Assembly: GCA_027295555.1 (NCBI GenBank)
Contig: JAPUKT010000397.1
Location: 1-6,143, forward strand
DNA: 6,143 nucleotides
Direction: 5' to 3'
Source: Deltaproteobacteria bacterium
Lineage (GTDB): Bacteria > Myxococcota_A > Polyangia > Polyangiales > Houyiibacteriaceae
The notes below the pieces were generated by a model. The model worked only from the letters and a program-made list of their open reading frames with translations, did no database searches and was not told the DNA's origin. Made by a program: the position numbers and the translations under genes. This document shows, piece by piece, positions 1 to 6,143 of the stretch (positions within the stretch are counted from its first letter, which is position 1; the number at the start of each line of letters is the position of its first letter).

Positions 1-1003
1 TGCGGTGCATGCCCTTGTGGCAGTCGGTCAACATGTCCGCGGCATCGTCGATTACTTCTTGAAGGTTCGCGCCTTCGGTGAGCTGTTCGAAGGCCTTGAG
101 GCTGATCTCACCGTCGTTCGCCAGGCCAACCCGGAGCTTGCGAACGAATCGACGAATGATTTGGTGTGATTCGCGAAGGCTCTCGAGATTGGCGAGGACG
201 AAAGTCAGGGGGTTGTTCACCTCGTGAGCGAGGCCAGCGGCCAGCCGTCCGATGGCGCGAAGACGATCTTCAGGAACGCGAGGGCCGGCGGGAGGCGGCA
301 CGCTCGGCTTGAGCGTGGGCTGGAGCTGGATGATCGTCGCCTCCTGCCCATCCCACATCGACAGGATCGCGGTACCGGTCACAGACGAAGTCGTGCCGTT
401 GGCGAGCTTCACCTCGTACACGCCGGGTTTGCCTTCTTCGGGCATTTGCTCTTCGAAGATCTCCCCAAACGAAGCAGCGGTCTCGACGCCGAGCAGTCCG
501 CGTGCCGCCGGGTTCGCAAAGACCACCATACGGGACGCGTCGACGACGACGATCCCGTCTGTCGCCCGGGCCAAAAGCAAGCGGCCCTGCGTCTCGGACC
601 CATGCGCATCTCGGAGTTGGACCAACGCGCGTCGAAGCTCGTACTCGCGGTTGATCGAGCGCTGAAGCCCGGTGACGTAGCCATTGGGCAGTGCCATTTC
701 TGAGGACTGCTCCGTGGGCAGCTGGCAGGCGTCCTCCTCGAGCAAGAGCACGCAAACCTCACGCGCGGCAGCCGGAAGCTCGGACCCGAGCCCGGTATCC
801 CAGCAAATGATGTGGGGCGCGTGGCTCTCCAGGTTGGCCAATGTGTCCTCGACGCTGACCGCAACACGACAGACGACCACCTCGGGCCACGCGTGGAGGC
901 TTTCCCGAACCAGCATAATCCGCTCCGGATTGCCCGAGGCGATGAGGACGCGGATGCGCCTCTTTCCCGGAACCAAAGAGATTTCTGTCTTGCCTGCTAG
1001 CAT
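1..1003 (-). CDS. Sensor histidine kinase, N-terminal part (pseudo-receiver, PAS, HisKA); truncated by the left edge
   Basis: Reading the minus strand from the ATG at 1003-1001 gives 334 uninterrupted residues running off the left edge. Residues ~16-100 resemble a receiver fold: a hydrophobic first strand (RIRVLIASGN) and an aspartate at D69 in IICWDTGLG. The acidic pair after strand 1 is replaced by S-G-N. Residues ~107-140 form a charged, probably coiled-coil linker. A PAS domain follows at ~142-235 (ATDGIVVVD, then FANPAARGLLG around N164). HisKA has its H-box at GRLAAGLAHEVNNPL, with the phospho-accepting histidine H260. The segment after it is long before the second helix, a form I associate with deltaproteobacterial kinases. 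The HATPase domain must lie outside the window. No transmembrane segment is visible, so the protein is probably cytoplasmic. The start is supported by AAGGG at 1013-1009 on the minus strand, 5 bases before ATG; the frame stays open upstream and a GTG at 1027 is an alternative. It is divergent from the response regulators, which are likely partners by position only. The family call is firm; the signal is unknown. Confidence 0.92.
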   Translation of the reverse strand, partial: MLAGKTEISLVPGKRRIRVLIASGNPERIMLVRESLHAWPEVVVCRVAVSVEDTLANLESHAPHIICWDTGLGSELPAAAREVCVLLLEEDACQLPTEQSSEMALPNGYVTGLQRSINREYELRRALVQLRDAHGSETQGRLLLARATDGIVVVDASRMVVFANPAARGLLGVETAASFGEIFEEQMPEEGKPGVYEVKLANGTTSSVTGTAILSMWDGQEATIIQLQPTLKPSVPPPAGPRVPEDRLRAIGRLAAGLAHEVNNPLTFVLANLESLRESHQIIRRFVRKLRVGLANDGEISLKAFEQLTEGANLQEVIDDAADMLTDCHKGMHR

Positions 1004-1029
1004 GCCGACCCTTAGGGGCCGGATCACCC

Positions 1030-1061
1030 TTGACGCCCTTAACAAACCATAGCACTGTAAT
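1030..1061 (+). promoter_or_regulatory. Weak candidate promoter for the GGDEF-EAL response regulator
   Basis: TTGACG (1030-1035, five of six to the -35 consensus) and TGTAAT (1056-1061, five of six to the -10) lie on the plus strand. They are 20 bases apart, longer than the usual 16-18. If used, the start would be near 1068, about 30 bases before the ATG at 1098. The elements interleave with the candidate minus-strand promoter, so the two divergent genes could compete for polymerase or share a regulator. The poor spacing keeps this tentative. Confidence 0.22.
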
Positions 1062-1074
1062 AAGGCGGTGGGAA
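1046..1074 (-). promoter_or_regulatory. Candidate sigma-70-type promoter for the histidine kinase
   Basis: On the minus strand, TTCCCA (1074-1069) is followed after 17 bases by TATGGT (1051-1046). The -10 is preceded by TGC, making an extended form TGCTATGGT. Each hexamer matches the consensus at four of six positions. Transcription would begin near 1039 and leave a leader of about 35 bases before the ATG at 1003. The position in a divergent intergenic region is right, but the matches are modest and made by eye. Confidence 0.35.
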
Positions 1075-1097
1075 CGCATTTTTGGACGGCAAAGTGA

Positions 1098-2876
1098 ATG
1101 CTGGGTGACCTAGACGAGGAGCAGCGTGAGGTCCGGGAAGTCCTCCTTGTGGAGGACAACCTCATCGACGCCCAGCTGATCCGAAGGCTTCTGCGCCGGA
1201 TCACCGACGCCTACTACCGGATCACGCACGTGCGCACCTTGAACGACGCCGTGCTCTCGGCCGAGGAGTTCGCGCCGGACGTCATCCTCGCCGACCTGAA
1301 CCTGCCGGACTCGCGAGGCACGCAGACCGTATCGAGTCTGCAGACGTCGTATCCCGATGTGCCGCTAGTCATCGTGAGCGCGTGGGAAGACGAAGCGATA
1401 TCTCTTCGCTCGGTGAAAGCGGGCGCTCAGGACTATCTCGTCAAGGGGCACATCGACGGGGCGAATCTACATCGGGTCATTCGCTACGCCGTCGAACGGA
1501 AACGCACCGAGCTCGAGCTCGTGCGCCTCGCCCACTACGACCAGCTTACGTCCCTTCCAAACCGAACCTTGCTTCGCGAGCGGGTCGATCACGCGCTGCG
1601 ACGAGCCATGCGGAGCGGCGCCGGTGTAGCGACGCTGATTCTCGACATGGACCGCTTCAAAGAGATCAACGACATGCTCGGACACGAGATCGGCGACAAG
1701 CTTCTGGTGGAAGCGGCGAAGCGTATCCGCGCCAGTGTTCGCGACCAAGACACGGTTGCACGTCTTGGTGGTGACGAATTCGCCGTGATCCTCGAAGGGG
1801 TCAGCGAGGCCAAAGAGGTTTTGCCGGTCGTCGAGCGGATCATCAAAAGCCTCGAAGAGGTCAAGACCATCGACGGCCACGAGGTCAACAGCTCGACGAG
1901 CATCGGAATCGCGATGTACCCGGACAACGGAAACAATTTGTCCGAGCTTTTGCGGGCTGCGGACCTCGCGATGTATCAAGCCAAGGCGTCCGGCCGCGGC
2001 CGCTATCAGTTCTTCGCCAACGCGATGCAGGAAGAAGCCCAATCGAGGCGCGCACTCGAGTGGGCCTTGCGCCGCGCCGCGGAAAAGGAGGAGTTTCAGC
2101 TGGTTTACCAGCCGCAGCTCTGCCTCCGCACGGGGCGTGTCATCGGCGTCGAGGCTCTCATCCGCTGGATGAGCCCGACCCGTGGTCTGCTGACGCCTCA
2201 TCACTTCATCTCGGGCCTCGAAGAGTTCGGGCTGATTCACCAAGTGGGGGAGTGGGTGCTGGTCACCGCCTGCGAGCAGCTCCGGCGTTGGCACGAGATG
2301 GACTTCGAGCCGATGCGGATCGGGGTCAACGTTTCCGCTCAACAGTTCGAGGACCCGATGTTCATCGACAAGATCCGCAACGCGCTCCGTGAAACGAAGC
2401 TCCCGCCCGAGTTCCTCGAGCTCGAGCTCACGGAGAGCTCGCTGATGTCCGACGCGGCCATCGCGAGCAGCCTCCTTCGGGAGATCCGAGACGTCGGCGT
2501 ACGCATCGCGATCGATGACTTCGGCACCGGCTACTCGTCACTCACGTATCTCCATGAGTTTCCGCTGAATGTCCTCAAGATCGACAAGAACTTCGTGCAG
2601 AGCGTGGGGTCCCACGGACGTGGTGGGCCGATCTCCAAGATGATCATCGGCCTTGGACAGAATCTCGGGTTGGAAATCGTCGCCGAAGGCGTAGAAACCG
2701 AGAGTCAGCTCGAGTACATGCGTGAGCACGGTTGTGATATCGCACAGGGCTATCTGTACTCCCGGCCCGAATCGACCGAGACGCTGACACCCTGGTTGAA
2801 GGCCAACCAACGTGTCTCCGAGACCCACGTTCGCTCGATTACGATCAAGAAACAGGGCAGCCGGACGGGCCCCTGA
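1098..2876 (+). CDS. Response regulator with GGDEF and EAL domains (diguanylate cyclase/phosphodiesterase)
   Basis: This 592-residue cytoplasmic protein would make and/or degrade cyclic di-GMP under control of phosphorylation. The receiver (~13-130) keeps the acidic pair E19/D20, the phosphorylation site D66, S94 and K116. The GGDEF domain (~143-308) has metal-binding D183 in LDMDRFK, the intact GGDEF signature at 224-228, and an inhibitory-site RxxD (R215-D218) exactly five residues before it. The EAL domain (~318-570) has E352-A353-L354, N411, E446, D473-D474 in IDDFGTGYSS, K494, E530, E533 and Q550, so all usual phosphodiesterase residues are present. The last ~20 residues look unstructured. 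A stop codon directly precedes the ATG in frame, so no earlier start is possible; the ribosome-binding site is weak (no clear GGAGG). It is followed after 30 bases by the sigma-54 activator gene and lies divergent from the kinase. Which activity dominates cannot be read from sequence. Confidence 0.96.
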   Translation: MLGDLDEEQREVREVLLVEDNLIDAQLIRRLLRRITDAYYRITHVRTLNDAVLSAEEFAPDVILADLNLPDSRGTQTVSSLQTSYPDVPLVIVSAWEDEAISLRSVKAGAQDYLVKGHIDGANLHRVIRYAVERKRTELELVRLAHYDQLTSLPNRTLLRERVDHALRRAMRSGAGVATLILDMDRFKEINDMLGHEIGDKLLVEAAKRIRASVRDQDTVARLGGDEFAVILEGVSEAKEVLPVVERIIKSLEEVKTIDGHEVNSSTSIGIAMYPDNGNNLSELLRAADLAMYQAKASGRGRYQFFANAMQEEAQSRRALEWALRRAAEKEEFQLVYQPQLCLRTGRVIGVEALIRWMSPTRGLLTPHHFISGLEEFGLIHQVGEWVLVTACEQLRRWHEMDFEPMRIGVNVSAQQFEDPMFIDKIRNALRETKLPPEFLELELTESSLMSDAAIASSLLREIRDVGVRIAIDDFGTGYSSLTYLHEFPLNVLKIDKNFVQSVGSHGRGGPISKMIIGLGQNLGLEIVAEGVETESQLEYMREHGCDIAQGYLYSRPESTETLTPWLKANQRVSETHVRSITIKKQGSRTGP

Positions 2877-2891
2877 GCCTGCGCCCGAGTG

Positions 2892-2900
2892 TGCTAGCGT
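2892..2900 (+). promoter_or_regulatory. Candidate extended -10 element, possible leaderless start of the sigma-54 activator gene
   Basis: The 30-base gap between the two regulator genes holds TGCTAGCGT (2892-2900), an extended -10-like element (TG-N-TAGCGT), and no Shine-Dalgarno-like sequence. A start about seven bases after it falls on or next to the A of the ATG at 2907, so a transcript from here would be leaderless. The element resembles the TGCTATGGT upstream of the kinase gene. No convincing -35 hexamer is seen, so read-through from the upstream gene remains a simple alternative. Confidence 0.25.
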
Positions 2901-2906
2901 AACCGT

Positions 2907-4277
2907 ATGGCGGCCGCGACGATTCTCGTCGTCGACGACGAACAGAACATCCTGACCACGGTCTCTCGTGCGCTGGGGCTCGAAGGCTACGCTGTGGAAG
3001 TCGCAGGAAGCGCGGAGATCGCGCTCGGAAAGCTCGCCAAGCAGACTTTCGATGCGATTTTGCTGGACGTCCAGTTGCCCGGCATAGATGGGCTCGCGAT
3101 GCTGAGCGAGCTCTGCGAGCGCGGCATCTCCACGCCGGTGATCATGATGAGCGGAAACGCGACGATCGAAACCGCGATGGAGGCCACCAGACGTGGCGCA
3201 GACGATTTCATCGAGAAGCCGATCGGAAGCGACCGGCTCGTCCTCTCCCTGCAGCGAAGCCTCGAGATTCACGAGCTCCAACGCGAAAATCGTGAGCTTC
3301 GCCGGCGCTACGACTTCGGGGCCTCTCTCCTCGGGCAGAGCCCGGCTATGTCAAAGCTCCGAGAACAGATCGAGCTTGCCGGCAACTCCAATGCGTCCGT
3401 CCTGATCTTGGGGGAACGCGGCACCGGCAAAGAGCTGGTCGCGTCTGCGATCCACGCGGCTTCGTCGCGGGCCGACGGGCAGCTCGAGAACCTCAATTGC
3501 GCGGCGGTGCCGGAAGGGCTGATCGAAAGTGAGCTGTTTGGCCATGAGGCGGGCGCGTTCACCGGGGCCACCAAGCAGCGTCATGGGAAGTTCGAGCGAG
3601 CCAGCGGAGGGACGCTCTTTCTCGACGAGGTAGGCGACATGTCGCCTCAAATGCAGGCGAAGCTGCTTCGGGTCCTGCAGGAAGGCGAGATCGAGCGAGT
3701 GGGGGCCACCACAACGATCGAGGTCGACGTGCGTGTCGTGGCCGCAACCAACAAATCGCTTCAAGCGGAAATCGAAGCGGGACGCTTTCGGCCAGACCTC
3801 TTCGACCGGCTGAATGTAGTGCCATTGAAGATCCCGGCGCTCCGGGAACGCATCGCAGACGTACCGCTGCTGGCCGAGCACTTCCTCGCCCTCGCGTGTG
3901 AAGTGCATGATCGGCCAGAGAAAGTGATCACACCGGGCGCTATGCGGTTGCTCGAAGGGTATGCGTATCCGGGCAACGTGCGGGAGCTGCGGAATCTCAT
4001 CGAACGCCTCGTCATCCTGACCCCGGACAAGACCATCACCGAAGCCCACGCGCGGGCTTTGCTGCCGATCGGGACTGGGGAGACGGTCGGCTCCTATTTT
4101 CGTCCGGAAACCCCGCTTCGCGAGATGGTGGAAGCCGCCGAGCGGGATCTGATTGGGCGAGCGCTCGAGTTTCGAGACGGGCACGTGACCAAGACAGCCG
4201 CCGACCTAGGTCTAGAGCGGAGCCACCTCTACAAGAAAATGCGTGCGCTCGGGATCCGCAAAACCGGTAGCGAGTGA
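2907..4277 (+). CDS. NtrC-family sigma-54-dependent response regulator (receiver, AAA+, Fis-type HTH)
   Basis: This 456-residue protein is a bacterial enhancer-binding protein that would remodel RNA polymerase with sigma-54 using ATP. The receiver (~4-120) has D10/D11, phosphorylation site D54, S82 and K104. A charged helical linker (~120-137) leads to the AAA+ domain (~142-370). This has Walker A GERGTGKE (169-176, K175), the sigma-54-contacting loop GAFTGA (216-221), Walker B GGTLFLDE (234-241), arginine-finger candidates R295 and R301 in the FRPDLFDRLN segment, and sensor II R359 in PGNVREL. The C-terminal helix-turn-helix is at ~425-447 (TKTAADLGLERSHLYKKM). The length is usual for the family and nothing is missing. 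The start ATG immediately precedes the receiver; no Shine-Dalgarno sequence is visible in the 30-base gap behind the GGDEF-EAL gene. It is probably controlled by phosphorylation, perhaps from the divergent kinase. I see no sigma-54 promoter target in the window, so its regulon is unknown. Confidence 0.97.
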   Translation: MAAATILVVDDEQNILTTVSRALGLEGYAVEVAGSAEIALGKLAKQTFDAILLDVQLPGIDGLAMLSELCERGISTPVIMMSGNATIETAMEATRRGADDFIEKPIGSDRLVLSLQRSLEIHELQRENRELRRRYDFGASLLGQSPAMSKLREQIELAGNSNASVLILGERGTGKELVASAIHAASSRADGQLENLNCAAVPEGLIESELFGHEAGAFTGATKQRHGKFERASGGTLFLDEVGDMSPQMQAKLLRVLQEGEIERVGATTTIEVDVRVVAATNKSLQAEIEAGRFRPDLFDRLNVVPLKIPALRERIADVPLLAEHFLALACEVHDRPEKVITPGAMRLLEGYAYPGNVRELRNLIERLVILTPDKTITEAHARALLPIGTGETVGSYFRPETPLREMVEAAERDLIGRALEFRDGHVTKTAADLGLERSHLYKKMRALGIRKTGSE

Positions 4278-4324
4278 TTGCGTTCTCCGTCCTCTCAACA
4301 TAGAGATCGAAGCCCCCTGGGGCC

Positions 4325-4328
4325 GAGG
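4325..4328 (+). promoter_or_regulatory. Ribosome-binding site that supports a TTG start
   Basis: GAGG lies five bases before the TTG at 4334-4336. In that frame a TAG stop at 4301-4303 closes the reading frame upstream, and no ATG or GTG occurs between the stop and the TTG. The GC-rich near-palindrome just upstream (GCCCC at 4312-4316, GGGGC at 4319-4323) has only a two-base centre and is unlikely to fold into a strong hairpin. Confidence 0.5.
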
Positions 4329-4333
4329 CGACC

Positions 4334-5170
4334 TTGCTGGACAAACTTCTCCCAATCGACCCCGACATCTCCGCGCGTATCGACGCGCTCGACCTCTCAT
4401 TCAACACGTTCGGGATCGACCCATACGGCATCGACAAGAACGACTTAGTTCGATTCGTATCGGCGTTCGCGTGGGTCTACCGGCGCTACTTCAAGGTCGA
4501 CGTCTATGGGTTGGGGAACGTGCCGTCGCGCGGTAGGGCGATTCTGGTCGGTAATCACTCGGGCGGCGTTGCGATCGACGCTGCGATGGTGATGGGCTCG
4601 ATGCTCCTCGACGCAGACCCGCCGCGCCTCCCGCACGCCATGCTCGACAAGTTCATCCACCAATTCCCGGGGGCGTCTCAGCTCATGAGCCGCACCGGCC
4701 AGTTCACCGGAAACCCGGACCAAGCCGTTCGACTGCTCCGCGACGACCGGCTCGTGCTGGTGTTTCCGGAGGGCGCCCGCGGAACGGCAAAGCTCGCGAA
4801 GGACGCCGACACGCTCGTGGGTTTTGGGACGGGCTTCATGCGGCTGGCACTCGAAACGAAAAGCCCGATCATTCCGTTCGGGTTCGTCGGCGGCGGAGAG
4901 GCGCTCCCTACGGTGGCCAACTTGAAGGCCCTAGGCCGTTTGATTGGGGTTCCGTACATCCCTGTCACGAAATGGGGGTTACTGGTGCCCAAACCAACCC
5001 GGTTCCAGCTTCTCTACGGGAAGCCCATGGTCTTCGAAGGCTCGGGCCACGAGAGCGACGAGGTCTGTGGGGCGATGGTCGATGAAGTCAAAACGAGGAT
5101 CAGTGATTTGATACGGCAAGGGCGTCAACTCAGGGAGAAGAACATCACTGAAGCGGATCTCGTGTTGTGA
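4334..5170 (+). CDS. Lysophospholipid acyltransferase-like protein (PlsC/LPLAT superfamily)
   Basis: This 278-residue protein probably transfers an acyl chain to a glycerolipid or related acceptor at the inner face of the membrane; the real substrate is not known. Motif I appears as VGNHSGGVAIDAAM (H75, D82), with six residues between His and Asp instead of the four of the classical HX4D motif. The glycerol-3-phosphate-binding-type motif is FPEGARGT (F144-P145-E146-G147), and a later hydrophobic IIPFGFVGGGE segment (~179-189) matches the proline-containing fourth block. The region ~41-53 is hydrophobic/aromatic and could sit against the membrane, but there is no clear transmembrane helix. Translation appears to begin at TTG, the only start available before the domain. 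The gene lies 56 bases after the sigma-54 activator gene, and its stop codon overlaps the start of the SDR-like gene, so the two downstream genes are coupled. The superfamily is well supported; the reaction is inference. Confidence 0.88.
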   Translation: MLDKLLPIDPDISARIDALDLSFNTFGIDPYGIDKNDLVRFVSAFAWVYRRYFKVDVYGLGNVPSRGRAILVGNHSGGVAIDAAMVMGSMLLDADPPRLPHAMLDKFIHQFPGASQLMSRTGQFTGNPDQAVRLLRDDRLVLVFPEGARGTAKLAKDADTLVGFGTGFMRLALETKSPIIPFGFVGGGEALPTVANLKALGRLIGVPYIPVTKWGLLVPKPTRFQLLYGKPMVFEGSGHESDEVCGAMVDEVKTRISDLIRQGRQLREKNITEADLVL

Positions 5171-6084
5171 TGAAGGTGCTGGTCACAGGCGCTGCGGGAA
5201 CGTTGGGGCGGCTGGTCGCGATGCGACTCGTCGAGCGCGGGTACGACGTGATCGGGATCGATCGGCGGCCCTGGGCGGACGCGCCGGAGTCGATCGAGAT
5301 GTATCAGTACGACATCCGCAAGCGCCCAGCCGAGGACGTGTTTCGAACCCGCCGCCCCCAAGCCGCCATCCACATGGCGACGGTCACCCACCTACTTCAC
5401 AAGAGCCCGGACAGGATGCGCGTGAACCTCTACGGGACGCGCTCGTTCATCCAGCACTGCAACAGTTATGGCGTGAAGCAGGCCATCTTGGTCGGCCGGC
5501 ATACCTACTACGGCGCCACTGCAGACTCACCGCTCTATCATACCGAGGACGAGCCGCCGATGTCGACGCACACGTTCCCGGAGCTTGCCGACCTCGTCGC
5601 CGCCGATCTGTATGCGTCGTCCGCGCTATGGCGCTACCCGGCGATAGCGACGTGCGTGCTGCGGGTGGTGTACACCCTGGGCCCAAGCAAGCGCGGAACC
5701 CTTGGGTCGTATCTCAAGGGTCCCACCGTGCCACTGGTGATGGGTTTCGATCCGCTCTTTCACTTCATCCACGAAGAGGACGCGGCTGAGGCCATCGTCA
5801 CTGCCCTCAGCCGCAAGCTTCACGGGGTTTACAATGTTTCTGGTCCGTCACCGGTTCCCATCTCGATCATCGTGCGCGCTGCGGGAATGCGGCCATTTCG
5901 GGTGCCGGCGACGATGATCAACCTGGGGCTTGGCCGACTGGCTCTTCCCAATTTGCCGCGGGCTGCGATCGACCATTTGAAGTATCCGATCGTCGTCGAC
6001 AGCGACGCATTCAAGCGCGCAACCGACTACCAACATCGCTACGACGAACGCGAAACTATCGATGCATTTCGCGCCGCCCGGTAG
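5170..6084 (+). CDS. Atypical extended SDR / NAD-dependent epimerase-fold protein
   Basis: This 304-residue protein has an N-terminal Rossmann fold with the dinucleotide-binding motif TGAAGTLG (6-13) and D31 at the end of strand 2, which favours NAD(H). The D48 in YDIRK and the HMATVTH segment (68-74) also match the extended SDR layout. The C-terminal part carries the usual FIHEEDAAEAI and GVYNVSGP landmarks (~199-226). The catalytic residues look lost: the block normally reading SSxxxYG is GRHTYYG (109-115), and the expected Tyr-x-x-x-Lys is F136-P-E-L-A140. It may bind NAD and a nucleotide-sugar- or lipid-like ligand without classical epimerase chemistry, or use other residues. I prefer ATG at 5170, within TGATG and overlapping the acyltransferase stop by one base; a GTG directly before it at 5167 would add one residue. 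Translational coupling to the acyltransferase suggests a shared pathway. The substrate is unknown. Confidence 0.9.
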   Translation: MKVLVTGAAGTLGRLVAMRLVERGYDVIGIDRRPWADAPESIEMYQYDIRKRPAEDVFRTRRPQAAIHMATVTHLLHKSPDRMRVNLYGTRSFIQHCNSYGVKQAILVGRHTYYGATADSPLYHTEDEPPMSTHTFPELADLVAADLYASSALWRYPAIATCVLRVVYTLGPSKRGTLGSYLKGPTVPLVMGFDPLFHFIHEEDAAEAIVTALSRKLHGVYNVSGPSPVPISIIVRAAGMRPFRVPATMINLGLGRLALPNLPRAAIDHLKYPIVVDSDAFKRATDYQHRYDERETIDAFRAAR

Positions 6085-6118
6085 TGTGCGGATCTTTTCG
6101 CTTGGGGTCGGCTTACCT

Positions 6119-6139
6119 CCTCGCTCGCTCCCTGCGAGG
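6119..6139. repeat. Small inverted repeat downstream of the SDR gene, possible terminator stem
   Basis: CCTCGC (6119-6124) and GCGAGG (6134-6139) can pair around a nine-base centre; an alternative pairing is TACCTC (6114-6119) with GAGGTA (6136-6141). It begins 34 bases after the stop codon, a plausible place for a terminator. The window ends four bases later, so a following T-run cannot be seen. The stem is short. The rest of 6085-6143 shows no gene that I can support. Confidence 0.25.
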
Positions 6140-6143
6140 TACG

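Noticed and set aside
224..867. Several long open frames on both strands in the first kilobase.
   Set aside because: They are shadows of the minus-strand kinase frame, which alone gives recognisable PAS and H-box motifs and is open to the left edge.
1087..1102. A sigma-54-like -24/-12 match (GGCAA...ATGCT, GG and GC ten bases apart).
   Set aside because: It spans the start codon at 1098, so transcription would begin inside the coding region; the match is not perfect and is probably chance.
1509..1520. The 12-base palindrome GAGCTCGAGCTC, repeated at 2418-2429.
   Set aside because: Both copies encode Glu-Leu-Glu-Leu type stretches in the same protein and follow from the preferred codons GAG and CTC; there is no sign of a binding site.
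1467..2342. A 291-codon open frame on the minus strand inside the GGDEF-EAL gene.
   Set aside because: It is antisense to a clearly conserved coding region, has no recognisable domain, and is expected in high-GC DNA.
3351..4184. A 277-codon open frame antisense to the sigma-54 activator gene.
   Set aside because: No recognisable motif; it mirrors the codon bias of the real gene on the plus strand.
4278..4306. A possible promoter TTGCGT-N17-TAGAGA in front of the acyltransferase gene.
   Set aside because: Only three of six matches in each hexamer; co-transcription with the upstream gene is as likely.
6113..6143. A possible C-terminal end of a convergent gene on the minus strand (TAA at 6115-6113).
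   Set aside because: Only about nine codons are visible and they show no recognisable features, so a gene cannot be supported.

Overview
This 6.1 kb window is dense, high-GC bacterial DNA with five protein genes. The first is cut by the left edge. A two-component regulator carrying a GGDEF-EAL output and an NtrC-type sigma-54 activator sit next to each other. The histidine kinase H-box is of the form H-E-V-N-N-P, and extended -10-like TGCTA elements recur. Together these suggest a Myxococcota/deltaproteobacterial-type genome. That assignment is inference from style only: there is no rRNA or marker gene here. The presence of an enhancer-binding protein argues against a typical actinobacterium.

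Layout: (1) bases 1-1003, minus strand: the N-terminal 334 residues of a hybrid-style sensor histidine kinase (degenerate receiver, coiled linker, PAS, HisKA). Its ATPase domain lies beyond the left edge. (2) 1004-1097: a divergent intergenic region with candidate promoters on both strands. (3) 1098-2876, plus: receiver-GGDEF-EAL response regulator with all key residues for making and breaking c-di-GMP. (4) 2907-4277, plus: receiver-AAA+-HTH sigma-54 activator, 30 bases downstream. (5) 4334-5170, plus: lysophospholipid acyltransferase-like protein from a TTG start. (6) 5170-6084, plus: atypical SDR/epimerase-fold protein whose start overlaps the acyltransferase stop codon. (7) 6085-6143: a short non-coding tail with a small inverted repeat at the edge.

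How the genes may work together: the kinase and the two response regulators look like a local signalling module. One signal could set both c-di-GMP level and sigma-54-dependent transcription, but the pairing is inferred from position only. The acyltransferase and SDR-like gene form a translationally coupled pair, probably acting on a lipid or envelope component. Nothing in the sequence ties that pair mechanistically to the regulators except shared strand and short spacing. I do not see mobile elements, CRISPR arrays, tRNA or rRNA genes, and I do not see clear evidence of an undescribed system. The least ordinary items are the degenerate receiver of the kinase and the acyltransferase/SDR pair with altered active-site motifs.
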